A stretch of DNA of 64,000 nt, taken from NCBI RefSeq assembly GCF_000721175.1, contig NZ_JOEZ01000005.1, forward strand, positions 124,001 to 188,000, in the 5' to 3' direction. The translations under genes were made by a program, and so were the position numbers. Position 1 is the stretch's first letter; each line of letters begins with the position of its first letter. Under the pieces are notes generated by a model, which worked only from the letters and a program-made list of their open reading frames with translations, ran no database searches and was not told the origin of the DNA. This DNA comes from Streptomyces anulatus. GTDB taxonomy: Bacteria; Actinomycetota; Actinomycetes; Streptomycetales; Streptomycetaceae. This document shows positions 7,174-17,322 of the stretch, piece by piece.

Positions 7174-7956
7174 ATGGCCCTGCGCACCGAGCGGGACGAG
7201 GAGGCCGGGGTCGCGCTCGTCACCCTGGACCGGCCGGCGAAGCTCAACGCGATCGACCTGGAGACGGCCGGTGAACTCACAGCGATCTGGCGGGAGTTGC
7301 GATACGACGAGTCGGTGCGGGCCGTGGTCCTCACCGGGGCCGGAACGCGTGCCTTCTGTACGGGGATCGACCGGGGCGTCACCGTTCCGCAGCCCCCGTC
7401 CCCGTACGCCGTCGACGATCCCCTCCTGCGGATCGGACCCAAGGCGAACGACCTGTGGAAGCCGGTGCTCGCGGCCGTGGAGGGGATGGCCTGCGGCGGG
7501 GCGTTCTATTTGCTGGGCGAGGCGGAGTTCGTCGTCGCGTCCCGGGAGGCGACGTTCTTCGACCCGCACACGACGTACGGGATGGTCTCGGCGTACGAGG
7601 CGATCGCGATGGCCCAGCGGATGCCGCTCGGGGAGGTCGCCCGGATGTCCCTGATGGGCACGGCGGAGCGGGTGAGCGCCGAGCGGGCGTACGCGGTCGG
7701 GCTGGTCAGCGAGGTGACGGAGCCGGGCGGCGCGGTGGCGGCGGCGCTGCGGTCGGCGGCGGTGATCGCCGGGTACCCGACGGAGGCGGTGCAGGGCACG
7801 GTCCGGGCGGTGTGGTCCGCGAAGGAGGCGGCCAGGACCCAGGCGATGTCCCAGGCCCCGGCGCTGATCGCCCTGGGCAGCTTGGCCCCGGAACGGCAGG
7901 CGGAGCTGTTCGAGGGGCGGGGCGGGGGCAGGGGCGGGGAGCCCCGGGTGCGGTGA
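7174..7956 (+). CDS. Enoyl-CoA hydratase/isomerase family protein
   Basis: A 260-residue crotonase-fold protein. ALVTLDRPAKLNAID and AFCTGIDRG form the first oxyanion-hole region, and VEGMACGGAFYLLGEAEFVVAS the second. It ends with a Gly/Arg-rich tail. It should hydrate or isomerise an unsaturated acyl-CoA in the same pathway as the upstream aldolase pair, 3 nt away. I could not confidently place both catalytic Glu residues by eye (FDPHTTYGM occupies that region), so hydratase versus isomerase or hydrolase activity is open. Confidence 0.8.
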   Translation: MALRTERDEEAGVALVTLDRPAKLNAIDLETAGELTAIWRELRYDESVRAVVLTGAGTRAFCTGIDRGVTVPQPPSPYAVDDPLLRIGPKANDLWKPVLAAVEGMACGGAFYLLGEAEFVVASREATFFDPHTTYGMVSAYEAIAMAQRMPLGEVARMSLMGTAERVSAERAYAVGLVSEVTEPGGAVAAALRSAAVIAGYPTEAVQGTVRAVWSAKEAARTQAMSQAPALIALGSLAPERQAELFEGRGGGRGGEPRVR

Positions 7957-7980
7957 GCTGAGCACGCGCGGTACCCGTCC

Positions 7981-7997
7981 GCCCGCCCCGTGCGGGC
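7981..7997 (+). terminator. Short GC stem-loop between convergent genes
   Basis: GCCCGC at 7981-7986 pairs with GCGGGC at 7992-7997, 24 nt after the hydratase stop and just before the convergent secreted-protein gene ends. The stem is only 6 bp, so this is weak. Confidence 0.35.
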
Positions 7998-8006
7998 AGA
8001 GCCCGC

Positions 8007-8540
8007 TCAGAGCGCCTCGGCGGTCACTTCGCAGCGCTTGACCCTGGACACCTTGCCGGGGCTCTCCATCCGCAGGGTGAGGGTGCGGGACTCGCCGCCG
8101 TCGAGGTTCACTATGGTCTCGGCGGTGTCCACGGTGTTCCCCAGGCCGTCGACGAACCGCACGTCGATCTCGTACTCCTGCGAGCCCGGCTCCTTCGCCC
8201 GCAACTCCACCAGCGACGAGGTGACCGCCTTGCGCTTGCCCTTGCGCGGCACGGCGCAGCGGATCACCCGGACGGCGGGGGCGTCGGAGGCGGTGGGCGT
8301 CGGGGTTCCGTAGGAGCCGGACGAGCCGGAGGACGAGGAGTCGCCGTAGTCGTCATGGTCGGTGTCGCGGTAGCCGTTGTTGCTCTTCTTCGAGCTGGAG
8401 CAGCCGCCGCCGCCCGAGCTGCTGCTCTTGCCGCTCCTGCTCTTGCCGCCCTTGCCGCCGCTGCTGGAGGTGGAGAATCCGGTGAGTGCGAGCACCACCA
8501 CGACCAGGACCGCCGCGAGCTTCGTCTGTCGCCGCATCAT
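8007..8540 (-). CDS. Secreted or membrane-anchored Ser/Gly-rich protein, unknown function
   Basis: A 177-residue protein starting with tandem ATGs at 8540/8537 behind AAGGGGGG on the minus strand; a longer frame upstream lacks a ribosome site. MMRRQTKLAAVLVVVVLALT is a Sec signal sequence. A low-complexity Ser/Gly/Lys segment and an acidic DTDHDDYGD stretch follow, then a compact C-terminal domain with two cysteines (RVIRCAVP and VKRCEVTAE) that may form a disulfide and a beta-rich FxAK-type fold (SQEYEIDVRFVD, SRTLTLRME). There is no lipobox cysteine after the hydrophobic core. I do not recognise the family. Confidence 0.75.
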   Translation of the reverse strand: MMRRQTKLAAVLVVVVLALTGFSTSSSGGKGGKSRSGKSSSSGGGGCSSSKKSNNGYRDTDHDDYGDSSSSGSSGSYGTPTPTASDAPAVRVIRCAVPRKGKRKAVTSSLVELRAKEPGSQEYEIDVRFVDGLGNTVDTAETIVNLDGGESRTLTLRMESPGKVSRVKRCEVTAEAL

Positions 8541-8753
8541 GGATGCAGCCCCCCTTGAGTTTCGTTGCCGGTACGTCGCGCCGATGGCGGGCGTCGCGTT
8601 GTCACCCCCAGCATGCCGTGCGCGACCCATGCCCAAGTCATGACCCTGTCACGGTCCCGTCATGGTCTGCGTGGCGGGGGTGATCGTCCCGCAGTAGCGT
8701 CGGCTGCGGGGGGATGCCCGCGTACGCGCTGGACGACGCCCTGGAGGCCGACG

Positions 8754-9440
8754 ATGATCCGCAACGTCCTCGGCTCCCTCGTCGCCCTGGCCGGGGCGGC
8801 CTCCGCCGTGCTGAGCCCGTTCCGTGCGTGGTACGACGGTCGGGTCGGGCGCGACTACCGGGTGCGGGACCTCTTCGAGGGGATCACCGCCACGGAGTCG
8901 GGGGTGCTGGTCTCGATCCTGCTGCCGTTCCTGGCCGCGGCACTGCTGGTGGTCGTGGGCGTGCTGCTCCGCTCGCGGCTCGTGGTCGCCCTCGCGGGGC
9001 TGGTCGTGCTGGGCTTCACGATCCTGTGGATGGTCCGCCAGGGGCAGGCGGCGGGCTCGCTGGTGGTGGGCGGGGACGGGGCGGGTTTGCGGGTGGGGGT
9101 GGCGAACGCGCTGGCGGGCGGGTTGCTGATGCTGATCGGGGCGTTGCTGATGAAGGGCCGGCGGGGGCGGCGGGAGCGGGGGCCCGGGCGGGTGCGGGAG
9201 CCGGTGGAGCCGTATGCCGCGCCGGCGGCGGACCAGGTGGACACGTGGCCGCCGACGCAGGAGCCGGGGATGTCCGTGCAGACGTCGCCGTGGCCGGAGC
9301 CGGAGGTGGACCCGTACACGGGGCCCGATCCCCGTGACCCCCGTACGCGGTCCTATCCGCGGGCGCCGCATCCGGAGGACGACCCCCGGGACCCGGTACA
9401 TCCGCCGCACCGGCCGCCGCCTCCGCCTCCGCAGGGTTGA
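8754..9440 (+). CDS. Small membrane protein with proline-rich cytoplasmic tail
   Basis: The start at 8754 is set by GGAGG at 8743-8747. The 228-residue product has an N-terminal hydrophobic helix (MIRNVLGSLVALAGAASAVL), an extracytoplasmic segment with WYDGRVGRDYRVRDLF, then three further hydrophobic helices. The basic stretch KGRRGRRERG marks the inside, and a Pro/Asp-rich tail ends in PPPPPP. This topology is common among Streptomyces conserved membrane proteins. Function unknown. It is divergent from the secreted protein at 8007-8540 and convergent with the AfsK gene. Confidence 0.75.
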   Translation: MIRNVLGSLVALAGAASAVLSPFRAWYDGRVGRDYRVRDLFEGITATESGVLVSILLPFLAAALLVVVGVLLRSRLVVALAGLVVLGFTILWMVRQGQAAGSLVVGGDGAGLRVGVANALAGGLLMLIGALLMKGRRGRRERGPGRVREPVEPYAAPAADQVDTWPPTQEPGMSVQTSPWPEPEVDPYTGPDPRDPRTRSYPRAPHPEDDPRDPVHPPHRPPPPPPQG

Positions 9441-9505
9441 CGGTCACCCCGTCGAGGGTCCGGACATCTTTCAAGCCCGTCCGGCGATTGAGGACAGGAC
9501 CAGGC

Positions 9506-11935
<2,430 letters not shown>

Positions 11936-12003
11936 TTGCCTGCCACCTCCCCGTAACGGACCTCGGCGACGAAGTCCGCGAATTTCCGCCCGGTCGAATA
12001 CCG

Positions 12004-12029
12004 CCCTGCGCAGGGCACCCTGTGCAGGG
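12004..12029. promoter_or_regulatory. Tandem palindromes upstream of afsK
   Basis: CCCTGCGCAGGG at 12004-12015 and CCCTGTGCAGGG at 12018-12029 are two 12-bp palindromes with centres 14 bp apart, 69-94 bp before the afsK start. Two such sites side by side suggest a cooperatively bound dimeric repressor. No binder is known to me. Confidence 0.45.
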
Positions 12030-12153
12030 TCTCACCACTGGGTATCACCTGGCGGTACGCACCCCGATTCTTCCTGGCCCGGGCGTCTGTTGCGAACCCG
12101 GGGGCGGATGGGGGTGTCTCATGTCACTTCGGGTGGTATCCCCCCACACCGGG

Positions 12154-12963
12154 TTACGGGAGCGGCTCGCCGGGCTCCAGTACCGCGAAGACGGCCCCCT
12201 GGTCGTCGTGCAGGACGGCCATCCGGCCGTAGGGGATGCCGAAGGGCGGCTGGGCGACCCGGCCGCCGAGCTGGACGGCGAGTTCGGCGGCGGCGTCGCA
12301 GTCGGCGACGGCGAAGTAGACGAGGAAGTAGCTCGGCATCTCGGCGGGGAGCGCGTCCGTGATGACGCTGCGGCCGCCGACGGCGGTGTCCGGGCCCGGT
12401 TCGGCGCCCTTCGGGGTCCACATCCGGAAGTCGACCAGCGCCTCGGCGTCGTCGGAGACGCCGTGGCCCGACTCGTCTAGGTCGGTGCCGTGGAAGCCGA
12501 AGACCTTCTCGTAGAAGGGGTCCACCCGGTCGGGGTGCCGGGTGTACACCTCGGTCCAGCAGAAGGACGCGGGGTCGTTCTGCTTCTCGAAGCCCGCGCG
12601 TTCCTCCGGCTGCCAGAGCCCGAAGACCGCGCCCCCGGGGTCGGCGGCCTGCGCCACGATCCCGGCGCGTCCCGCCCGTACCGGGTCGGTGATGATCTGG
12701 CCGCCGTGCTCGCGGATCGCGGCGACGGTGGCCCGGATGTCGTCGGTGGCGAAGTAGACGCCCCAGGCCGTGGGCATCCGGCCGTCCTTCTTGGCGGCGA
12801 GCCCGGCGACCAGGCGGCCGTCGCTGAGCGCGTCCGCGAAGGGCATGCCGTCGCCCGCCTGGAAGGTCCAGCCGAAGAGCCCGCCGTAGAAGCGCTTGCC
12901 CGCTTCGAGGTCGGAGAGCTGCACGTCCGCCCAGCACGGCGCGGAATGCGCGAATGCGGCCAT
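12154..12963 (-). CDS. VOC (glyoxalase-fold) protein; candidate AfsK-binding protein KbpA
   Basis: The start at 12963 has GGAAGGA 9 nt upstream. The 269-residue product has two VOC modules, FAHSAPCWADVQLSD...FYGGLFGW and SFCWTEVYTRHPDRVDPFYE, each ending in a DPGGAVFG / DDQGAVFAV strand. It resembles the mycobacterial Cfp30B (Rv0577) family, often mislabelled hydroxylase. In S. coelicolor the gene immediately upstream of afsK encodes KbpA, a protein of about 250 residues that binds AfsK and blocks its autophosphorylation. Position and length match KbpA, but I cannot confirm sequence identity, so no symbol is given. Confidence 0.6.
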   Translation of the reverse strand: MAAFAHSAPCWADVQLSDLEAGKRFYGGLFGWTFQAGDGMPFADALSDGRLVAGLAAKKDGRMPTAWGVYFATDDIRATVAAIREHGGQIITDPVRAGRAGIVAQAADPGGAVFGLWQPEERAGFEKQNDPASFCWTEVYTRHPDRVDPFYEKVFGFHGTDLDESGHGVSDDAEALVDFRMWTPKGAEPGPDTAVGGRSVITDALPAEMPSYFLVYFAVADCDAAAELAVQLGGRVAQPPFGIPYGRMAVLHDDQGAVFAVLEPGEPLP

Positions 12964-13286
12964 GGGACCGGGTCCTTCCGTAGCAGTGACGCCCGTCACA
13001 GTCAACGTAACGTCGCCTCCGGTCCCGCGCGCCCCGGACGCACCTGAAGGGAACCTTTGACCGATTGATGAAGGGTGCGCCCACCACGTGGACGAAAGTT
13101 GTCCACCGAAGTTGTCCACAGGCTGTTGATAACATTTTCACCCGGCAACTTCCCCGGCTGCGGGGCCTTCCACACCGCGGCCGAAAACCGTCGCTCCCCG
13201 CCCCCGCGCACCCCGCAGGTCCTGCGGCGTTCCCCATTTGCAGTCGGCCGAATCGCGCTCCCATCGCCCCTCGGTAAGCTGACGGC
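12964..13286. promoter_or_regulatory. 323-bp divergent intergenic region with a DnaA-box pair
   Basis: There is no gene here. The region drives the VOC gene leftward and the TetR gene rightward. It holds TTGTCCACC at 13099-13107 and TTGTCCACA at 13112-13120; the second is the exact Streptomyces DnaA box and the first differs by one base, both on the same strand 13 bp apart. TTGATAAC follows at 13125-13132. GTGGAC at 13088-13093 forms an inverted repeat with GTCCAC at 13101-13106. The flanking 13015-13080 and 13140-13280 hold nothing else I can name. Confidence 0.5.
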
Positions 13287-13934
13287 ATGACAGGACAAGT
13301 ACGCACCGTCGACGGCCGCGTGGCCGGTCGACGCGGTCAGGCGACGCGGCAGAAGCTGCTCGACTGCCTCAGCGAGATGCTCAGTTCCTCGCCGTACCGG
13401 GACGTCAAAGTCATCGACGTCGCCCGGAAGGCCGGGACCTCACCCGCGACTTTCTACCAGTACTTCCCCGACGTGGAGGGCGCCGTCCTCGAAATCGCCG
13501 AGGAAGTCGCCAAGGAGGGTGCCGGACTGACCGAACTGGTCGCCGGACGCTCCTGGGTCGGCAAGGCCGGCTGGGCGACCTCCGAGCAACTCGTCGAGGG
13601 ATTCCTCGACTTCTGGCGGCACAACGACGCGATCCTCCGCGTGATCGACCTCGGTGCGGCCGAGGGGGACAAGCGGTTCTACAAGATCCGCATGAAGATC
13701 CTGAACTCGGTCACCAACTCCCTCACGGATTCCGTGAAGGAGCTGCAGAGCAAGGGCAAGGTCGACAAGGACGTCAGTCCGGCGGCGATGGCGGGCTCCC
13801 TGGTCGCGATGCTGGCCGCGGTCGCCTCGCACCAGAAGGGCTTCACCACCTGGGGCGTGAAGCAGGCCGAACTGCGGCCCAATCTCGCCCTGTTGGTGCA
13901 CCTCGGCATCACCGGCAAGAAGCCGACGAAGTAG
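13287..13934 (+). CDS. TetR-family transcriptional regulator
   Basis: A 215-residue TetR protein. The N-terminal HTH reads TRQKLLDCLSEMLSS, YRDVKVIDVARKAGTSPATF and YQYFPDVEGAVLEI; an all-helical ligand domain follows. It lies two genes from afsK, as a TetR gene does in the S. coelicolor afsK neighbourhood. An imperfect copy of the local 15-bp operator (CTGACGGCATGACAG, one arm base off) overlaps its own start codon at 13279-13293. That is a hint, not proof, that it autoregulates and controls the acyl-CoA regulon in this window. A strong hairpin follows the gene. Confidence 0.9.
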   Translation: MTGQVRTVDGRVAGRRGQATRQKLLDCLSEMLSSSPYRDVKVIDVARKAGTSPATFYQYFPDVEGAVLEIAEEVAKEGAGLTELVAGRSWVGKAGWATSEQLVEGFLDFWRHNDAILRVIDLGAAEGDKRFYKIRMKILNSVTNSLTDSVKELQSKGKVDKDVSPAAMAGSLVAMLAAVASHQKGFTTWGVKQAELRPNLALLVHLGITGKKPTK

Positions 13935-14022
13935 GCCGGGGCGCAGGAGGCCCACCGGCCCCGGACGCCCCTCGCCACCGGGCGGGCACCCGCTCGCCCG
14001 GACGCCCCACGTCCTGTCTCAC

Positions 14023-14066
14023 CGACGGCGGACCACCCACGCACCCCTGCGGGTGGTCCGCCGTCG
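14023..14066. terminator. 16-bp stem bidirectional terminator
   Basis: CGACGGCGGACCACCC at 14023-14038 pairs perfectly with 14051-14066, between the convergent TetR and Ddn-like genes. Confidence 0.8.
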
Positions 14067-14093
14067 GCGTTCCCGGACGGGGAGCCGCACCCG

Positions 14094-14579
14094 CTACCGG
14101 CGCTCCAGCCTGAACAGCCGGATCTGCCGCTCGATCCGTCGCTGGTACGCCGCGTACGGCGGCCAGAAAGCCAGCGCGGCCTCCCACACCCGGGCCCGCT
14201 CCTCACCCTCCAGCAGGGTCGCGCGCACCGGGATGTCCCGGCCGCGCCAGCTGACGACGGCCTCGCCCCCGCGGGCCAGCAGGTTCGCGGTCCAGGCCGG
14301 ATGCCCCGTACGGCCGAAGTTGCTGCCGACGAGGATCCAGCCGCTCTCCGCCTCGCCCTCCGGCATGCAGGCCAGCGGTGTGGTCCTCGGCCGACCCGTG
14401 CGCGCCCCGGGCACCGTGAGGACGAGCCCCGGCAGCATCCGGGCGCTGAGCAGCACCTTTCCCCGGGTGAGCCGGTGTACGGCCCGGTCCAGGGCGGGGA
14501 CCACGTGTGGGGCGGTCCGCGCGAAGGCACGGGTCGAGGAGACCTTCTGGACCAGACGTGCGCCACGGGAACCGGTCAT
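14094..14579 (-). CDS. F420H2-dependent reductase (Ddn/DUF385 family)
   Basis: A 161-residue split-barrel protein with the family landmarks VPGARTGRPRTTPLACM, GWILVGSNFGRTGHPAW, ANLLARGGEAVV and WPPYAAYQRR. Ddn-type enzymes use the deazaflavin F420 to reduce quinones or other substrates at the membrane. Its ATG overlaps the stop of the acyl-CoA dehydrogenase upstream (ATGA at 14576-14579), so it is translationally coupled and likely acts in the same pathway, for example reducing an enone. The substrate cannot be read from sequence. Confidence 0.8.
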   Translation of the reverse strand: MTGSRGARLVQKVSSTRAFARTAPHVVPALDRAVHRLTRGKVLLSARMLPGLVLTVPGARTGRPRTTPLACMPEGEAESGWILVGSNFGRTGHPAWTANLLARGGEAVVSWRGRDIPVRATLLEGEERARVWEAALAFWPPYAAYQRRIERQIRLFRLERR

Positions 14580-15850
14580 CGGACGCCCGCCCTGTGCCCG
14601 AGGCCGGCGGACGGGGAAACGGCGGCGGGCCCGTGGGGCGCCGCACCCGCCGGCGCGGATGCGGCGGCCCCGAAGAGTCCGGCCCGCTGCGCCGCGTGGT
14701 CGCGCAGCCGGTGGACCGGGCCGAAGAGCAGTTCGTCGCCCGCGGCCCGCTTGAGGTACCGGTGCGCCTCGTGCTCCCAGGTGAAGCCGATGCCGCCGTG
14801 CAGCTGGACCGCCTCACCGGTGGTGATCCGGGCCGCCTCCAGGGCCTGGGCGAGCGCGAGCGGCCCGGCCTCCGGGTCCCGGGCGGCGTGGTACGCGGCG
14901 GAGCGGGCCGCCTCGACCCGTACGTACAGGTCGGCGAGGCGGTGCTTGACGGCCTGGAACGAACCGACGGCCCTGCCGAACTGTTCGCGCTCCTTCACGT
15001 ACGCCACGGTGCGCTCCAGGGCGCTCGCCGCCGTCCCGACCGCCTCGGCGGCGAGGATCGCGGCGGCCGTGCGCCCGGCGGCGGCGAGCGCGTCGGCCGC
15101 GTCGGCGCTGTCGTCCGCGCCGAGGAGCTCGGCCGGGGCGTCGCGCAGTTCGACGCGGGCCAGCGGGCGGGTCTCGTCGAGGGCGGTGAGGCGGGTGCGC
15201 ACCAGCCCCGCCGTGCCGGAGCCGGTGTCGGCGTCCACCAGGAACAGGAGCGTACGGCTGCGCGGATAGCCCCCGGTGTGGGCGGCGACCAGGAGCAGCC
15301 CGGCGCTGTGGCCGTCAAGGACCCGGTCGGCCTCCCCGTAGAGCCGCCAGCCGCCGCCCGCAGCGCCCCCGGACCCGCGGGCCTGGATGCCGCCCGCCCG
15401 GCCGCCGCCCGCCCAGGCCCCGTCGCGGTTGTCTCCGGTGAGGCCGAGCGCGGTGGCGAGCGAGCCGCCGGGGACGGCGAGGGCTGCGGTCAGGGCGCCC
15501 TCGGCGATCCGGGGCAGCAGGGCGGTCCGCTGGTCCGGGGTGCCGAGGGCGGCGATCAGGGGTGCGGTGAGGGCGGCGGTGGCGAGCAGCGGCGAGGGCA
15601 GCAGGGCGCGCCCTGTCTCCTCGCAGGCGAGGGCCAGCTCGGTGGCCGTGCAGCCGGCCCCGCCGTACTCCTCCGCGACCGCCAGGCCGGGCAGTCCGAG
15701 GTCCCGGGCGAGCCTCCTCCAGAGGACCGGGTCGTAGCCCTCGGCGGTGGACACGGCGGCGGGGATCGCGTCGGGTCCGGCGCCCCGGGCGAGCAGTTCG
15801 CGCAGGGTGCGGCGGATCTCGTGCTGTTCCGCGGTGAAGGCGGCGTCCAT
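14576..15850 (-). CDS. Acyl-CoA dehydrogenase (FadE type)
   Basis: GGAAGGAG places the start at 15850, giving 424 residues; a longer frame to 15973 crosses an operator and is unlikely. The N-terminal helical domain (FTAEQHEIRRTLRELLARG) contains LPGLAVAEEYGGAGCT. The C-terminal domain has REQFGRAVGSFQAVKHRLADLY and ITTGEAVQLHGGIGFTWEHE, typical of the subunit that lacks a full active site in alpha2beta2 dehydrogenases such as FadE28 or FadE27. Such enzymes introduce a double bond into bulky acyl-CoAs. An operator of the 15-bp family sits 40 bp upstream. Confidence 0.85.
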   Translation of the reverse strand: MDAAFTAEQHEIRRTLRELLARGAGPDAIPAAVSTAEGYDPVLWRRLARDLGLPGLAVAEEYGGAGCTATELALACEETGRALLPSPLLATAALTAPLIAALGTPDQRTALLPRIAEGALTAALAVPGGSLATALGLTGDNRDGAWAGGGRAGGIQARGSGGAAGGGWRLYGEADRVLDGHSAGLLLVAAHTGGYPRSRTLLFLVDADTGSGTAGLVRTRLTALDETRPLARVELRDAPAELLGADDSADAADALAAAGRTAAAILAAEAVGTAASALERTVAYVKEREQFGRAVGSFQAVKHRLADLYVRVEAARSAAYHAARDPEAGPLALAQALEAARITTGEAVQLHGGIGFTWEHEAHRYLKRAAGDELLFGPVHRLRDHAAQRAGLFGAAASAPAGAAPHGPAAVSPSAGLGHRAGVR

Positions 15851-15889
15851 CTGCGGGCTCCTTCCACCCAGGGGCAGGCCACCCCTGAT

Positions 15890-15904
15890 CTGACGAGGCG
15901 TCAT
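15890..15904. promoter_or_regulatory. Operator copy 2 (CTGACGAGGCGTCAT)
   Basis: A member of the CTGAY-N5-GTYAG set with one mismatch in the last base, 40 bp upstream of the acyl-CoA dehydrogenase start on the minus strand. Confidence 0.65.
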
Positions 15905-15993
15905 GTTAGGTGCGGGGGGCGGGAATTCCCAGGGTCGCGCACCCGTGCGGGCGAAGGAATCCGTTGCGCACACCCGGTTGCGGGGACCACTAT

Positions 15994-16008
15994 CTGATGT
16001 ACCGTCAG
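15994..16008. promoter_or_regulatory. Operator copy 3 (CTGATGTACCGTCAG)
   Basis: This 15-bp site ends 4 bp before the ATG of the downstream thiolase. The site would overlap the promoter or the start of the transcript, as expected for repression. Confidence 0.75.
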
Positions 16009-16012
16009 ATCC

Positions 16013-17215
16013 ATGACGCCCGCCTCGGCCTCCGCCGCACCTGCCGTCTCCCGCCGTCCGCGCAAGGTCGCCGTCGTCGGCACATCACTCGCGGACTGCG
16101 GTCGCGTCGACGACGCCACTCCGTACGCCCTGCACGCCCAGGCGGCCCGCCGCGCGCTCGCCGACTCCGGCCTCGACCGCTCGGTCGTCGACGGCTTCGC
16201 CTCCGCGGGGCTCGGGACGCTCGCCCCGGTGGAGGTCGCCGAGTATCTGGGGCTGCGGCCCACCTGGGTCGACTCCACGGCGGTGGGCGGCGCCACCTGG
16301 GAGGTGATGGCCGCCCACGCGGCGGACGCCATCGCGGCGGGCCGCGCGCGGGCGGTGCTCCTCGTCTACGGGTCGACGGCCCGGGCCGACATCAAGGCGG
16401 GCCGCCGCACGTCGAACCTGTCGTTCGGGGCGCGCGGGCCGCTCCAGTTCGAGGTGCCGTACGGGCATTCGCTGATCGCCAAGTACGCGATGGCCGCCCG
16501 CCGCCACATGCACGAGTACGGCACGACGCTGGAGCAGCTCGCCGAGGTGGCGGTGACGGCGCGGGCGAACGCGGCGGCGAACCCGGAGGCGATGTTCCGG
16601 GACCCGGTCACGGTCGACGACGTCCTCTCCGGCCCGATGATCGCGGACCCGTTCACCAAGCTGCACTGCTGCATCCGCAGCGACGGGGGGTGCGCGGTGC
16701 TGCTGGCCGCCGAGGAGTACGTCCCCGACACGGCGAAGGCGCCCGTCTGGATCCTGGGGACCGGGGAGCACGTCTCGCACTCCACGATGTCCGAGTGGGA
16801 GGACTTCACGGTCTCCCCCGCCGCCGTCTCCGGCCGCCTCGCCTTCGAACGGGCCGGGGTGCGGCCCGCCGACATCGACCTGGCCGAGATCTACGACGCG
16901 TTCACGTACATGACGCTGGTGACGCTGGAGGACCTGGGCTTCTGTGCGAAGGGCGAGGGCGGCGCGTTCGTCGAGAAGGGCCGCACCGGGCTGCGCGGCG
17001 AGCTCCCGGTGAACACGGACGGCGGCGGCCTGTCCGCCTGCCACCCCGGGATGCGCGGGCTGTTCCTGCTGGTGGAGGCGGTACGGCAACTGCGCGGCGA
17101 GGCCGGCGAGCGCCAGGTCCACCGGCCGGGCGGCGCACTGCCGGAGCTGGCGGTGGCCTCGGGGACGGGCGGCTGGTTCTGCTCGTCGGGGACGGTGGTG
17201 CTGGGGCGGGGGTGA
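16013..17215 (+). CDS. Lipid-transfer-type thiolase (SCP-x/Ltp family)
   Basis: A 400-residue thiolase-superfamily protein: RKVAVVGTSLADCGR at the N-terminus, GFASAGLGTLAP, STAVGGATWEVMAAHAA, a middle part with YAMAARRHMHEYGTT shared with the Ltp2-like protein at 5556, and a C-terminal NTDGGGLSACHPGMRG that keeps a C-H-P motif. It has no adjacent DUF35 gene; the DUF35 gene at 27049, under the same operator type, is a possible partner. It probably performs thiolysis or retro-aldol cleavage of a bulky acyl-CoA. No ribosome binding site is visible because the operator lies right before the ATG; a leaderless mRNA is possible. Confidence 0.75.
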   Translation: MTPASASAAPAVSRRPRKVAVVGTSLADCGRVDDATPYALHAQAARRALADSGLDRSVVDGFASAGLGTLAPVEVAEYLGLRPTWVDSTAVGGATWEVMAAHAADAIAAGRARAVLLVYGSTARADIKAGRRTSNLSFGARGPLQFEVPYGHSLIAKYAMAARRHMHEYGTTLEQLAEVAVTARANAAANPEAMFRDPVTVDDVLSGPMIADPFTKLHCCIRSDGGCAVLLAAEEYVPDTAKAPVWILGTGEHVSHSTMSEWEDFTVSPAAVSGRLAFERAGVRPADIDLAEIYDAFTYMTLVTLEDLGFCAKGEGGAFVEKGRTGLRGELPVNTDGGGLSACHPGMRGLFLLVEAVRQLRGEAGERQVHRPGGALPELAVASGTGGWFCSSGTVVLGRG

Positions 17216-17322
17216 GGGGTCCGGCACCGGCCGGCCCGCCCGGCTCACAGCCCGACGACGGTGAGCGCGCTCTCCAGCCCCTTGAAGGACGCGGACGGGC
17301 CCCGTGCGGTCCAATGGCCACC

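Noticed and set aside
13099..13132. DnaA boxes considered as a replication origin
   Set aside because: Only two boxes are present, with no dnaA or dnaN nearby and no AT-rich cluster, so oriC is excluded.
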